NCBI RefSeq assembly: GCF_000317535.1
Contig: NC_019757.1
Span: forward strand, 4,615,501 to 4,679,500
Length of the DNA stretch: 64,000 bases
Direction: 5' to 3'
From: Cylindrospermum stagnale PCC 7417
GTDB taxonomy: Bacteria; Cyanobacteriota; Cyanobacteriia; Cyanobacteriales; Nostocaceae
Shown here: positions 1 to 10,233 of the stretch, in pieces
Layout of the letters: the number at the start of each line of letters is the position of its first letter
Position numbering within the stretch: the first letter of the stretch is position 1
The notes under the pieces: model-generated
What the model was told of the DNA's origin: nothing
What the model saw: the letters and a program-made list of their open reading frames with translations, nothing else
Databases searched by the model: none
Program-made: the position numbers and the translations under genes

Positions 1-1
1 A

Positions 2-1132
2 GCCTTTGCCTTATCTAAGGGAGCAGCAGAAGCCGAAGATTTAAAACACTGGGATATCAGCTTTTGGGCAGAACGCCAACGAGAAGAAAAATTTGCCTTT
101 ACCGTTGAAGAATTACGTCCCTACTTCCCCCTACCCCAAGTGCTAGATGGTTTATTTGGGCTAGTAAAGCGGCTGTTTGGCGTCACTGTCACCCCAGCGG
201 ATGGACAAGCTCCAGTCTGGCATGAGGATGTGCGTTATTTCCAAATCGCTGATGAAAAAGGCGACACACTCGCCTACTTTTACCTAGATGCTTTCAGCCG
301 TCCCGCAGAAAAGCGCGGTGGTGCTTGGATGGATGTGTGCATCAATCGGGGCAAAACTACAGAAAATGGTGTGACTGCCATCCGCTTACCTGTAGCCTAT
401 TTGATATGTAACCAAACTCCTCCAGTAGATGGCAATCCTAGCTTGATGACTTTCTATGAAGTAGAAACTTTGTTCCACGAGTTTGGACACGGCTTGCATC
501 ACATGCTCACCAAGGTTAACTACCCTTCAGCCGCAGGCATCAATAATGTAGAGTGGGATGCAGTGGAACTGCCCAGTCAGTTTATGGAAAACTGGTGCTA
601 TGACCGACCAACTTTCTTTGGCATGGCTAAACATTACGAAACTGGCGAACCTCTACCAGAGCATTATTATCAAAAGCTGCTAGCGGCACGCAATTATATG
701 AGCGGTTCTGCTATGTTGCGGCAAGTTCACTTAAGCAGCGTTGATTTGGAACTACACCACCGCTATCACCCTGGTAGTGACGAAACTCCCGCAGATGTCC
801 GTCATCGCATTGCTAAAACAACTTCTGTTTTGCCACCACTGCCAGAAGATGCTTTTTTATGCGCCTTTGGACACATTTTTGAAGGTGGTTATGCAGCCGG
901 TTACTACAGTTATAAGTGGGCTGAAGTCCTGAGTGCTGACGCTTTTGCCGCTTTTGAAGAAGCAGGGCTAGAAAATGAAGCAGCGTTACAAGCCACAGGT
1001 AAACGCTACCGTGATACTGTGCTGGCCTTGGGCGGTAGCAAGCATCCAATGGAGGTATTTAAATCCTTCCGAGGACGGGAACCGAGTACAGGTGCTTTGC
1101 TTAAGCACAATGGTTTGTTGGCTGCTGTTTAA
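2..1132 (+). CDS. prlC: M3 family oligopeptidase, C-terminal part (5' end outside window)
   Basis: Zinc metallopeptidase that degrades short peptides in the cytosol (oligopeptidase A/thimet family). The open frame runs in from the window edge (frame starts at base 2) and gives the last 376 residues; the family is usually near 700 residues, so roughly half is present. The M3 signature HEFGH, followed by GLHHML, lies at bases 476-490: the two His bind zinc and the Glu is the catalytic base. Family landmarks such as GGAWMDVC and [14 protein letters not shown], the late substrate-binding motif, are visible. A GTG at 140 is only an internal codon, because the reading frame and family similarity continue upstream of it. 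The gene is followed by a hairpin at 1141. The symbol follows the E. coli homologue; cyanobacterial copies are often just called M3 peptidase. Confidence 0.9.
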   Translation, partial: AFALSKGAAEAEDLKHWDISFWAERQREEKFAFTVEELRPYFPLPQVLDGLFGLVKRLFGVTVTPADGQAPVWHEDVRYFQIADEKGDTLAYFYLDAFSRPAEKRGGAWMDVCINRGKTTENGVTAIRLPVAYLICNQTPPVDGNPSLMTFYEVETLFHEFGHGLHHMLTKVNYPSAAGINNVEWDAVELPSQFMENWCYDRPTFFGMAKHYETGEPLPEHYYQKLLAARNYMSGSAMLRQVHLSSVDLELHHRYHPGSDETPADVRHRIAKTTSVLPPLPEDAFLCAFGHIFEGGYAAGYYSYKWAEVLSADAFAAFEEAGLENEAALQATGKRYRDTVLALGGSKHPMEVFKSFRGREPSTGALLKHNGLLAAV

Positions 1133-1140
1133 TATCGTTG

Positions 1141-1162
1141 GGTGGGCATTGCCCACCATTTT
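1141..1162 (+). terminator. hairpin after the M3 peptidase gene
   Basis: GGTGGGCATTGCCCACC is a perfect 7-bp stem ending 25 bases after the stop codon, followed by the short T-rich stretch ATTTTC. It is probably a factor-independent terminator, though the T run is weak. Confidence 0.55.
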
Positions 1163-1379
1163 CGATCTAATACCAATTCTCTGTAAGGCAGAAAAAATTG
1201 CCGAGAGTTATAGCGTAAAAATAAAAAATGCTGATTTTCTTCTTCTAGTCTATGAAATAGAAAGGTCTTTATCGTTATGTCTAAGTCTTCAAAAAGACAC
1301 CTAGAAGATTTAGTTCGAGAGATTGAAGGGGCTTTCTCTACTAGCCAATACCCCGGAGATGATCAACTTGTGTATGATA

Positions 1380-2394
1380 CAGCACTTCCCGCTGTTATGA
1401 GGTACAGTAGCAGCAACTAGCAAACCAGTTTCTTAAATGCAGAGGATTTATTAAGTCGAGCGCAACTGAGATTAGTTTATCAACCATTTCTGTTGTAGTT
1501 GGAGCAAAACTACGTAAGAAAAATTTGAGTTGTGACCACCATAATTCAATTGGATTAAAATCAGGAGAGTATGATGATAAACTTAGGACTGAAGCGCCGA
1601 CAGCTTCAATCATTGGCACAATTGAATCTCGTTTATGTGTGGATAAATTATCCATTACTACCACTGCCCCTGACCATAACTGCGGCACTAAAAACTTAGA
1701 TACAAATACTTCAAATGCGTTGCCATCCATTGAATCATTCATTGTCATTAATGCCACTACTTTTTTAATACTAATGGCTCCAATTACTGTAACCTTTGAA
1801 CCCCGATAGAAGGGGTTGAGAGAGTAAGCTCTTGTTCCCAATTGTGAACGGGCATGAGTCCTTTTTAAACCAAGTAGGATACCAGTTTCGTCAAGAAATA
1901 CTAAATTTTCTGGTTTTATATTTTTGACCTGATCCCAATAATTTAATCTTAAATTCAGTACTCTTTCTGTCCCTGCTTGGGTACTCCGCGTTGTTTTTTT
2001 TTACGATTTAATCCTAATTTCTGTAATGCGGAACACATTGCACTTCGACCTACCCAATTACCAGTCTTGTCTGCAAATAATTCACATAACTCTATCAATG
2101 TTGCATCTGGATGTGCTTCAACTAATTCTCTTAAATCTATGTCCGCATTTGTCAGATGACTAAATTGTGGTTTTCCTCGCGGTTTGGGTTGTAAATTTCC
2201 CTCAAGTTTTTGTTGTTTTACAAGCTTTTGTACTAAACTTTTTGACACAGAAAATATATTAGCTACTTTCCTGATTGATATGTTTTTCTGAATATGCGCC
2301 GCCACTATTTTTTCTCGAAGGTCGACAGAGTATGACTTCATTTAAAAGTATTTGTATTTTCATCTAGTGTACCTTATTACAGACGGAAGTGCTG
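1380..2394 (-). mobile_element. IS630-family insertion sequence, about 1015 bp
   Basis: The ends are imperfect inverted repeats: CAGCACTTCCCGCTGTTATG at 1380 against CAGCACTTCCGTCTGTAATA read inward from 2394, with similarity continuing into AGGTACA. The element is flanked by a TA dinucleotide on both sides (1378-1379 and 2395-2396), the target duplication typical of IS630/Tc1-mariner transposons. It holds one transposase in two overlapping frames on the minus strand. It splits the DUF6714-like gene. Confidence 0.9.
1395..2341 (-). CDS. IS630-family transposase, two frames joined by a -1 shift
   Basis: Cut-and-paste transposase. The first frame (1955-2341, 128 aa) carries the helix-turn-helix DNA-binding part, starting MKSYSVDLREKIVAAH. 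The catalytic part lies in the -1 frame and includes FLDETG (first Asp), VVVMDNLSTH (second Asp) and SPDFNPIELWW (Glu). The spacing between the second Asp and the Glu is 34 residues, as in the D34E group of IS630. The two frames meet at a run of nine A (plus-strand T run 1994-2002). Slipping back one base there joins NRKKK to KTTRSTQAGTERVLNLRLNY and on to the DDE domain without a stop. The transposase is therefore probably made by slippage on the A9 run rather than being dead. The C-terminus ends inside the inverted repeat. Confidence 0.85.
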
Positions 2395-2873
2395 TAATAG
2401 TGGAAACCATCTTGAGTGTGAAGAAATTGCCAGAGATTTTAGAGGCAAAGACTGGAAAAAAATACCTCTAGAAACACTACGGTATAATGCTGATAGCTTA
2501 TTCTTTTTTACTCCACAAGCTTACCGCTTTTATTTACCAGCTTATCTTCTCGCTTCAATACAATTTTATCGTGAAGCAGATATTATCACTAACAACTTTG
2601 TTCATAGTTTAACGGCTCCTGAAGAGCAGGGATCTGAAATGAAGCGATTCTTTTTTCGAGTTAGTTTCTTCAGTTTAACTCAAAAATCAGCTATTAGATC
2701 ATTTTTGAAGTTCTTGTTGACTGAACATTCCGGCGACTTTCCACTGGGCGATATAAACACAGCAATTGAAAGATTTTAGAGAAGTGAGAACATTTGATTT
2801 GACACTCTCAAAGTCTTTAGATGCTGAGATTCCTTGTACTCTTTGAGAAGACTTACGCCTACAACGATTCCAC

Positions 2874-3212
2874 TTGAGATGCGATGTCTTTGGTGGTGGT
2901 TCGCATCATGAAGTTCGAAATGAAGCCAGGCAATATGTTGCTTCTATAATTTGTTGTGAATGCTGCCAAAAAAATCCAAAAACTCAGGAGGAGAAAAAGT
3001 CAGAATATTGTGCTATCTTACCAAAGAAGATAGTACCTGACGCTGGTGAATTAGCACCACAAGGCGCTTTACCTAAGGGTAATTCCTCAATTGCCACCTT
3101 AGACAATTCAGATGTAGATTAGGTTGGGTTAAGCAAAGCAAAAACCAATATTTATCCTGAAGAAATATGCGGAGATAGGTATTTGCGAATTGAACTGCCC
3201 TTAGATTTTTAA
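2874..3212 (+). pseudogene. decayed coding remnant with an in-frame stop
   Basis: An open frame of 82 codons (2874-3122, beginning MRCDVFGGGSHHEV) ends at TAG, but the same frame continues for 29 more codons of coding-like sequence, ending GDRYLRIELPLDF and TAA at 3212. This looks like one gene with a nonsense mutation. It lies in the debris downstream of the insertion site. I do not recognise the family; the cluster CCECC may be chance. The rest of 2780-3224 holds nothing I can identify. Confidence 0.3.
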
Positions 3213-3224
3213 AATTAGCCGACC

Positions 3225-3932
3225 ATGCAAAGAAGACAAAGATTACTTGATGATATTATCGCAGGTATCGATGATGCTTATGGAAATATTTGTACCGATA
3301 ATTGCTTTCGTGTGCTTTATGGTCTACCTACCGATTTGCAACTAGAACTTGCCTACTTTATAATGTCACGTTATCTTCCTATCTTTGAAAGAAAACACCC
3401 TGAGATAACTGTACCAAGACAAATTATCAGTGATATCTCCAAATATTTCGAGACATTTGCTAGAGGAGTAAATATGGATGCTGTAAAATCATTTACAGCA
3501 GAAGTTAGCTATGAACGTAGCTGTCATAGTGTCTTACTGGCTTATTCTCATCAAAATGATTTATTCACAGTCACTTCATCTTGTACTTGCGCTATTCGCT
3601 CAGTAATTAATGCTCGTCGAACTAATGTGTGGGAAGCTGACGATCCTGAAGCCTGGGAAAAGTCCCAAAAAAGAGAATATGTTCCCAGAGAACGTATACC
3701 TATATTTAACGCAGCAGGATATGCTGTTTTTGCTAGAGAATGGGAAGAGGTGGTGAAATGGCTCAGAGAAAAGGAGATTTGGAATTATCCTGATGAAGTT
3801 AATTTAGAGTTGATAGAGCGACAACTAGAGTATTGGATAGATAATATGTATGTTTTAATAGTTCCAGAAATAGCCGAACTATTGAGCCAAGAACCGGATG
3901 ATACTTCCGTTGATGACATGAACGATAATTAA
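3225..3932 (+). CDS. hypothetical protein, 235 aa
   Basis: Complete frame from ATG at 3225 to TAA, without a signal peptide or membrane segment. The composition is acidic at the C-terminus (EPDDTSVDDMNDN) with an aromatic, charged middle (VREWEEVVKWLREKEIW-like helix). There are several Cys (SCHSV, SCTCAIRS) but no recognisable metal site. I cannot assign a family. Its base composition and length look like a real soluble gene. It stands alone between gene fragments on one side and a MITE-like repeat on the other, so it may be part of a small accessory region. Confidence 0.6.
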   Translation: MQRRQRLLDDIIAGIDDAYGNICTDNCFRVLYGLPTDLQLELAYFIMSRYLPIFERKHPEITVPRQIISDISKYFETFARGVNMDAVKSFTAEVSYERSCHSVLLAYSHQNDLFTVTSSCTCAIRSVINARRTNVWEADDPEAWEKSQKREYVPRERIPIFNAAGYAVFAREWEEVVKWLREKEIWNYPDEVNLELIERQLEYWIDNMYVLIVPEIAELLSQEPDDTSVDDMNDN

Positions 3933-3985
3933 TTAGTATATGAGATTGGGTTAAGAGGTTGTTTGAAAAGTATCAAAATTGATCT

Positions 3986-4108
3986 AGATCCCCCCTTGCC
4001 CCCCTTAAAAAGGGGGGTAAAACTTCTTAAAGTCCCCCTTTTTAAGGGGAGCCAGCGCGGTCTTGGGGGTCTCCCCCATGAGCGACTGGCGTGGATTTAG
4101 GGGGATCT
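3986..4108. repeat. MITE-like inverted repeat, about 123 bp
   Basis: Bounded by AGATCCCCC at 3986 and GGGGGATCT ending at 4108, exact terminal inverted repeats. Inside, CCCCCCTTAAAAAGGGGGG and CCCCCTTTTTAAGGGG form further stems. A partial relative, with CTTTTTAAGGGGGGCTAGGG then GGGATCT, lies at 25076-25107. No gene is encoded. Confidence 0.75.
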
Positions 4109-4170
4109 GCTAGTGCTTAATACATCACCAAAAAGTTTTCAAATATCCTCTAAGAGGCTGTTTATAAAGT

Positions 4171-4326
4171 GCTATTTCTACAGGTGCATTTATAGTTTGG
4201 GTGTTTGCTTTAGGGGAACCATTTGCTACGACTTTTCAAGGCTTTTATAAACCTTTATATGGTTCATTACTAATGATTGCTTACACTTTTGTGGTTGCGC
4301 TCATCATTCCTGCGGAGAGTAAATAA
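4171..4326 (+). pseudogene. C-terminal fragment of a membrane protein
   Basis: A 51-codon open stretch with no start codon ends in TAA at 4324-4326. It encodes two hydrophobic helices separated by a short loop: one around AFIVWVFALGEPFATTF and one around YGSLLMIAYTFVVALIIPAES. It begins right after the MITE-like repeat and reads as the tail of a lost membrane protein. The family is not identified. Confidence 0.4.
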
Positions 4327-4944
4327 TCTGGTGAGGTAGCAAAAATCCAAATATTTTAGAACTTACGCTCTGAAGTTTTTCCGTACTCACTTTTTTAGTG
4401 CTATTGGTGCTTTTACGCAACTAGAATGAATGCGAACAGAAGAGTTAATTGAAAACTGGTACGAAGAAAGTGCGAAATTTACCTTTTCAAGTAGCTCGTG
4501 ATTTTATCCTCGAACATCTAAAACAGAAGGTGGGCTTGAATACACATAGTTAGTTTCCTGTCAATGCATAAGTCTTGCTAATATAATTATTCACCTACTT
4601 TTTGAGGAAATTCTTTGCAATACTTAACTAAGTTCTAATTAAAAAACTTAAATATAGATTAAAAATAATAACTAGCATCATATTTCGTGAAGTTTATCAG
4701 GCAGAATTAGAAGTATGCTTAATTTATCGAAAGCTTAGTTGAAACTTAAAGTAACGAGGTGCAAAGAAACTTAAATGTTCGTTAGTATTTTGTCCCGATG
4801 ATTGGTTCTCCTTACTAATGACTAAAAACTCAAGTTTATTTGTACTGATTTACTGACTAGCTGATTAAGCAAGATGGAGAACATCTGATAGTCGCTCAGA
4901 ACTAGCAGCAAAAGCCCAAGAAACCTTATCAACCATTACGTAAA
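4327..4944. other. gene-poor stretch with coding debris
   Basis: No intact gene. Around 4474-4550 a short frame reads LPFQVARDFILEHLKQKVGL, which looks like the end of another decayed gene after a frameshift from MRTEELIENWYEESAK. The rest is AT-rich with no clear structure. The promoter of the downstream universal stress gene presumably lies in the last 150 bases, but I cannot point to its elements. Confidence 0.35.
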
Positions 4945-5796
4945 ATGATAGAAAAAATTTTGCTGGCTGTCTCTGGATTGGGACACGCGGAAGAAATGCT
5001 CAAGACGTTGAAACAGGTGCCATCAATCCAATCTGCCAAAGTTACAGTTTTGCATGTTGTGCCTAGCCAAAGTACCACTGAGGCGATGACAGCTAAATGG
5101 GAAGAAGGTGGCAAAATTCTGGCTAATGCTATTGTGTCTTTGAATTTAGACCCCAGCCAGGTTTCTTCAATTTTGCGGCAAGGTGACCCCAAAGATGTTG
5201 TTTGTCAAATAGCTGATGAAATGGAAGCTGACTTGATTATTATGGGTTCACGGGGACTGAAGCGGCTGCAATCGATTTTAGCAAACTCGGTCAGTCAGTA
5301 TGTTTTCCAATTGTCTTCTCGCCCCATGTTGCTAGTCAAAGATGACATTTATGTCAAAAGAATTAAGCGCGTTATGGTGGCAATAGACAATTCAGACGCG
5401 GCCAAGAAATGCTTGGATTTGGCTCTGTTTTTGCTGCGTGGTATTCCGGAAGGGCAGTTAATTTTGGCTAATGTAACTCAAGACTTAAACGGCAAAACTA
5501 CGGAAATTACGGATATTAAGCCAGATAAAAATTCGGCTTTGGCAGCCGCAGTTACAGCAGCCGAAAACCAAGGTGTGTCAACTCGTTGTGTTCGTAGTAG
5601 TGGCAAACCTGGTGAAGAAATTTGTCGCTTGGCGAAGGAATTGAATACGGACTTATTGCTGCTTGGTTCTCCAGATCGTCGTCCGTCTATTGCTAAGAGT
5701 TTTGTGGATATAGACAGACTCTTGGGGGCTTCTTTGTCTGACTATGTTCGAGTTAATGCCACTTGTCCTGTGTTGTTGGCGCGGACTGTGGCTTAA
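4945..5796 (+). CDS. universal stress protein with two tandem Usp domains
   Basis: Soluble stress protein of 283 residues made of two UspA folds: residues about 1-135 and 140-283. The first domain ends with the nucleotide-binding signature GSRGLKRLQSILANSVSQYV, matching G-2x-G-9x-G(S/T). The second has GSPDRRP and later SLSDYV, where the glycine loop is altered, so ATP binding is more likely in the first half. Each domain starts with a hydrophobic strand (KILLAVSG, RVMVAIDN). The tandem form is common in cyanobacteria. It is transcribed alone, converges on psbM, and shares a bidirectional hairpin with it. Its precise role is unknown; the family is generally induced by starvation and stress. 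Confidence 0.85.
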   Translation: MIEKILLAVSGLGHAEEMLKTLKQVPSIQSAKVTVLHVVPSQSTTEAMTAKWEEGGKILANAIVSLNLDPSQVSSILRQGDPKDVVCQIADEMEADLIIMGSRGLKRLQSILANSVSQYVFQLSSRPMLLVKDDIYVKRIKRVMVAIDNSDAAKKCLDLALFLLRGIPEGQLILANVTQDLNGKTTEITDIKPDKNSALAAAVTAAENQGVSTRCVRSSGKPGEEICRLAKELNTDLLLLGSPDRRPSIAKSFVDIDRLLGASLSDYVRVNATCPVLLARTVA

Positions 5797-5828
5797 AGTC
5801 AAAATTGAGTTAGCGGTGGATCAACAAA

Positions 5829-5865
5829 AACCCCTGCACCAATGGTGTAGGGGTTATTTATTTTA
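5829..5865. terminator. bidirectional terminator between the Usp gene and psbM
   Basis: AACCCCTGCACC, AAT, GGTGTAGGGGTT forms a 12-bp stem with one G-T type mismatch. It is flanked by A residues on the left and TTATTTATTTT on the right, so it can serve both convergent genes. Confidence 0.75.
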
Positions 5866-5876
5866 TACCAACAGTA

Positions 5877-5993
5877 TTAACTATCTTTTCCACCTTCACG
5901 GCTAGCAGTTTGGATGTAAAGAATTAGTAAAAACACGGTGGGAACTAGTACGAACAAAATGCTCGCTACGAACCCAAGCTCATTTACTTGCAT
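5877..5993 (-). CDS. psbM: photosystem II reaction centre protein M
   Basis: A single-helix thylakoid membrane subunit that sits at the photosystem II dimer interface. The 38-residue product begins [19 protein letters not shown] and ends [11 protein letters not shown]; this is a near-perfect PsbM, with the transmembrane helix at residues 5-27 and a charged stromal tail. It is too short for routine gene calling. It converges with the universal stress gene and lies 116 bases downstream of the ferredoxin gene on the same strand. Confidence 0.95.
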   Translation of the reverse strand: MQVNELGFVASILFVLVPTVFLLILYIQTASREGGKDS

Positions 5994-6109
5994 GGCAAGA
6001 AAGCCTCTCTTTGATTTCCGGTCAACAACTTTAGAATAGCATCATCGATGGCAGAGTTAGCCCAAATTTTCTGCCTTTGCCAATGCTAATGACTGTTAAA
6101 CCCAAAAAC

Positions 6110-6406
6110 TTAAGGTTTCGTGACTACACTGACTGGGCCATTGACTAAGGTTTGACAGGCAAGACGGTAATTTTCGGGCTTTTTCTTAAATTTCTTGTTT
6201 TCTACATCTGTTCGGGGGGAAAGATTTTCGAGTCCTTCGACTATCTCGACAACGCAAGTGGCGCACTGTCCGTAGCCGCCACAATTGGTCATCTTGCTCA
6301 AGAATGTATATATATCAATGCCATTTTCTATAGCTTTGAGCCGGAGATTAGCACCATCTGCCGCCACTATTTCTTTATTTTCTTTCACAAATTTGATGTT
6401 GCCCAT
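6110..6406 (-). CDS. 2Fe-2S ferredoxin
   Basis: A 98-residue electron carrier of the beta-grasp ferredoxin fold. The cluster ligands are [10 protein letters not shown] followed by a fourth Cys in RLACQTLV near residue 83. The C-x5-C-x2-C spacing is that of the adrenodoxin/ISC-like group rather than the plant-type PetF (C-x4-C-x2-C), so it is not the main photosynthetic ferredoxin. The Lys-rich segment [11 protein letters not shown] is an unusually basic loop. It lies between psbK and psbM on the same strand, which suggests a role linked to photosynthetic redox chemistry, but the partner cannot be read from the sequence. Confidence 0.85.
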   Translation of the reverse strand: MGNIKFVKENKEIVAADGANLRLKAIENGIDIYTFLSKMTNCGGYGQCATCVVEIVEGLENLSPRTDVENKKFKKKPENYRLACQTLVNGPVSVVTKP

Positions 6407-6541
6407 AACTAATCCCTTTCTGAGTGGTAGGTGTGGCTTGTAGCTTTGTGTTAACTAGGCTTGATTTGATATTTTACTTAATACTATCTGAATATGTTGC
6501 AAAATATTAAGAGATAAGAAGTTTAGCAAAGATGAGCAGGC

Positions 6542-6571
6542 AAAAAAATAGGACAGGTGATTTACCTGTCC
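6542..6571 (-). terminator. terminator after psbK
   Basis: GGACAGGT, a 5-base loop and ACCTGTCC make a perfect 8-bp stem, followed on the minus strand by TATTTTTTTG. This is a classic factor-independent terminator 23 bases after the psbK stop codon. Confidence 0.85.
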
Positions 6572-6593
6572 TGGGAATCGGTAAGAGATTAAC

Positions 6594-6731
6594 TTACCTA
6601 AACCCCACGGCTGCTTGCCAAACAAAAGCAAGTAACAAGAAGAATACGGGAATAACTGGGAGAACATCTACCAATGGGTCAAATATTTGGTAAGCTTCCG
6701 GCAGTTTTGCTAATAAAAGTGCTGCTTCCAT
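6594..6731 (-). CDS. psbK: photosystem II reaction centre protein K
   Basis: A 45-residue precursor beginning [20 protein letters not shown], with a single membrane helix (about residues 22-40, [15 protein letters not shown]) and ending AAVGFR. In this family a short N-terminal leader (here MEAALLLA) is removed and the mature protein starts near KLPEAY. It binds at the periphery of photosystem II near CP43. The gene lies 89 bases downstream of tgt on the same strand, a gene order known from other cyanobacteria. It is too short for routine ORF calling. Confidence 0.95.
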
Positions 6732-6791
6732 GTTCGTTTAAATCCACCTAATCCAACACAGCTTTCATATTTGAAAAGTATCTTAACATGG

Positions 6792-7990
<1,199 letters not shown>

Positions 7991-8119
7991 CTAAATTATA
8001 GACCTTTCTTGGGTTTCTCACCGCCCTAACTAAGCTTCTTTCTGGGCATGAAAGGCAGTTGCTACAACGGGGTTTAGCCCCGCAATGCCTAGTTCCCCAG
8101 ATGGTTTATCATTTGCTAG

Positions 8120-8572
8120 TTAGAAGCAATCGGAACAGTCGTCATCCATTTCGGCATCCCATCTGGCTGAGAGCACTTGCTCCATCATCGCTTCTATGGC
8201 GCTGACATTAAAGTTACGCTCCCGTCGCTCTTGCAGGGGGGTCGAGAGCGGAATTAGCCGCAAACACATCCCTTCTTGCATTAGATCCAAGTAGGTTTCT
8301 TGCTGCGGGGACTGTTTTAGTTCCAGGTAATCAAAACTATGAACATTCAGATACAGGGCATTGTTAGCAACTAGGGTAGACCTTTGGGGGTTTGAAAATA
8401 CTTCCATCACATCCCCTTCACCCTCGCTTAGTAGCTGATCTTCTTGGGTGTAGATGTAGTGGACTCGACCTAAATCAGTCAGTAATCGCCGCATGTCGAG
8501 CTTGTTCACAATGATGCCCGTGTTAATAATACACGGTGCTGGTATCCTGGTGTCGGGTAGATGGTGACTCAT
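8120..8572 (-). CDS. conserved hypothetical protein, 150 aa
   Basis: Complete frame, MSHHLPDTRIPAPCII to DDDCSDCF, without a signal peptide. It looks like a cyanobacterial protein with an alpha/beta fold; strands such as VHYIYTQ and ALYLNVHSFDYLEL are visible, and an acidic Cys-containing tail (EMDDDCSDC) ends the protein. I do not recognise a named family. It is transcribed alone upstream of tgt. A GC-rich stem, CGGGGTTTAGCCCCG at 8068-8082, lies just downstream but has no good T run. Confidence 0.7.
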   Translation of the reverse strand: MSHHLPDTRIPAPCIINTGIIVNKLDMRRLLTDLGRVHYIYTQEDQLLSEGEGDVMEVFSNPQRSTLVANNALYLNVHSFDYLELKQSPQQETYLDLMQEGMCLRLIPLSTPLQERRERNFNVSAIEAMMEQVLSARWDAEMDDDCSDCF

Positions 8573-8679
8573 AGGAAAATAGCGATTGAGGGAAGGTGAG
8601 TGACAACACAGCTAAACAGTCAATTCAAGAGCTTGTTGACTCCCTACATTAAAAAAAATACCAATTTTGTAGGGCGACA

Positions 8680-8708
8680 AACTAATAACTTAGAGTAAGT
8701 TATTAGTT
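8680..8708. promoter_or_regulatory. perfect inverted repeat in the intergenic region before cobS
   Basis: ACTAATAACTTA, GAG, TAAGTTATTAGT is a perfect 12-bp inverted repeat (8681-8707) in the 354-base gap between the divergent 8120-8572 gene and cobS. It is AT-rich and has no T run, so it could be a protein-binding operator rather than a terminator. This is inference only. Nothing else is evident in 8573-8926, and no cobalamin riboswitch was recognised. Confidence 0.4.
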
Positions 8709-8926
8709 ATAGAATACTGAACAAAATGATCCCTGAAGAAGTTGTAACTTTTTCAGTTAATCGTGTTTCTGTGGTAATTGATACTTAAAACCTTTTTTAT
8801 ACACTGAAAACAGCATAACAAAATTTTTCCTGTGAATCCCTGATACAAGTAAATCTTATCTAAAGCTTTAAAATCTACTACTGTTTCTTGTGCCGGAATT
8901 GTGAGCGTCATTCGCACCGATCTTTT

Positions 8927-9700
8927 ATGACTAACGAATTGCAGTGGTGGAAACATCTCTGGTTACAGGTTACGGCGGCGATTATTTTTTATACGGTGAT
9001 TCCCCTACCTTATATAAACGGGTTGGACTTGCGGGGGGTGGCGCGTCTGGCCCCAAGCGTAGGGCTGATGATTGGGGGCATTTTAGGATTATTGGATGGG
9101 GCGCTGAATTTTATCGGGATGCCTGTATTTACTCGTAGCGCAATCGTTGTCGGTGTTTGGATTGGGATTACGGGAGGACTGCATTTAGATGGGGCCATGG
9201 ATACTGCTGACGGGTTGGCTGTGGGTGATCCAAAACGGCGACTGGCGGTGATGGCGGATAGTGCCACAGGTGCGTTTGGGGCAATGGCAGCGATCGCCTT
9301 GGTGCTGCTGAAAACAACTGCCTTGATAGATTTGCCAGAAAATCGGTTTTTATTGCTGATGGCGGCTTGTGGGTGGGGACGCTGGGGACAACAAGTAGCG
9401 ATCGCTCGCTATCCTTACCTGAAACCCACTGGCAAAGGCGCATTACATAAACAAGCGATTCGTAGTTACAAAGATTTGTTACCAGGATTATTGTTGTTGA
9501 TCGGCATGTCGGGTTTAACTTTGCTGCTATATCCCCAACGCCTAATTTTTGCTGTGGGGATGATATTTGTCGGGAGTGCGATCGCCATTCTGACAGCGGC
9601 ATGGTTTAATCACAAATTAGGTGGACACACGGGAGATACTTACGGCGCAGTCGTTGAGTGGACTGAAGCTTTATTTCTCTGCTTACTGACAACACTCTGA
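8927..9700 (+). CDS. cobS: adenosylcobinamide-GDP ribazoletransferase (cobalamin synthase)
   Basis: Integral membrane enzyme that joins adenosylcobinamide-GDP to alpha-ribazole, the last assembly step of (pseudo)cobalamin synthesis. The family core [23 protein letters not shown] is present, with the Asp-rich motif that binds magnesium, then [11 protein letters not shown]. Five to seven hydrophobic helices are visible. The start at 8927 ([12 protein letters not shown]) is preferred to an upstream ATG at 8888 because 257 residues match the family length and the extra 13 residues are Cys/His-rich and unlike it. It converges on the PPC-domain gene. Confidence 0.93.
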   Translation: MTNELQWWKHLWLQVTAAIIFYTVIPLPYINGLDLRGVARLAPSVGLMIGGILGLLDGALNFIGMPVFTRSAIVVGVWIGITGGLHLDGAMDTADGLAVGDPKRRLAVMADSATGAFGAMAAIALVLLKTTALIDLPENRFLLLMAACGWGRWGQQVAIARYPYLKPTGKGALHKQAIRSYKDLLPGLLLLIGMSGLTLLLYPQRLIFAVGMIFVGSAIAILTAAWFNHKLGGHTGDTYGAVVEWTEALFLCLLTTL

Positions 9701-9721
9701 GCAATTCCCAAAAATGCACCT

Positions 9722-10177
9722 TTATTTAATCGGTTGCAGCTTTGTCACCTTAAGTTTAAAAGTCCCAACCCCTGTTTCTCCAAAAGACCGGACACGAATG
9801 ATATAAGTCCCCGTTTCGGCGATGCGGGTAAATAATAAGGAATTGCTGGTACCATCGGGTCCATCATCATTTTCTACCACTGTCGATCCATCAGGTGCCA
9901 GCAGTGTGATAATGCTGTCAAAGTTGTCTGAGGCGACATCAACCGCTAGATTATCGCCCTTATTCAATTTCACCGTATAATCACGGGCAAATCCCCCCTG
10001 ACCTGTGGGAATGTCTTGTTCTGTGAGGGTATCAGAAAGTTCAGTACTATTAGGTAAAGAAATCGGGCTATACAATTTGTTTTGAGCATCAACTGCTCTG
10101 ATACCTATGCCCATTGTCAGCAAGGTGACAGGAACAATGATGACTTTTCTTAAACCTGCTGCAAAAGCTTTATTCAT
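9722..10177 (-). CDS. exported PPC-domain protein
   Basis: A secreted or periplasmic protein of 151 residues. A signal peptide occupies about residues 1-32 (MNKAFAAGLRKVIIVPVTLL, ending near VDAQ). The remainder is a single bacterial pre-peptidase C-terminal (PPC) domain: DYTVKLNKGDNLAVDVASD, then LLAPDGSTVVENDDGPDGTS and ETGTYIIRVRSF, the usual jelly-roll strands of this domain. No peptidase is attached, so it probably works as a stand-alone binding or adhesion module. The start at 10177 is chosen because an upstream in-frame ATG at 10201 would add eight residues ahead of a normal signal peptide. Confidence 0.8.
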   Translation of the reverse strand: MNKAFAAGLRKVIIVPVTLLTMGIGIRAVDAQNKLYSPISLPNSTELSDTLTEQDIPTGQGGFARDYTVKLNKGDNLAVDVASDNFDSIITLLAPDGSTVVENDDGPDGTSNSLLFTRIAETGTYIIRVRSFGETGVGTFKLKVTKLQPIK

Positions 10178-10233
10178 AAATTTAATACAGTGTTCCCACA
10201 AAACACAGGGTAGTCGGGCTAATTATAAGCTTT

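Larger units (their letters stand above)
1277..2779 (+). pseudogene. DUF6714-like gene interrupted by an IS630 element
   Basis: Two coding pieces flank the insertion sequence: 1277-1379 (34 codons, beginning MSKSSKRHLEDL and ending QLVYD) and 2397-2779 (from NSGNHLECEEI to IERF and a TAG stop). Removing 1380-2396, which is the element plus one TA copy, joins them in frame to a 161-residue protein reading through DDQLVYDNSGNHLECEEI. The restored protein resembles the DUF6714 family (PGDD near the N-terminus, HLECEE, a conserved DFRGKDW and a TPQAYRFYLPAY block). That family has no established function, and the name rests on remembered similarity. The gene is inactive as it stands but has no other lesion, so the insertion looks recent. 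Confidence 0.75.

Noticed and set aside
8753-8912. Minus-strand frame starting [14 protein letters not shown], divergent from cobS
   Set aside because: About 52 codons with no recognisable motif, an odd Cys-rich end and no ribosome site; could be real but cannot be supported.
8573-8926. Cobalamin riboswitch upstream of cobS
   Set aside because: No B12-box-like conserved segment was recognised; only an AT-rich inverted repeat is present.
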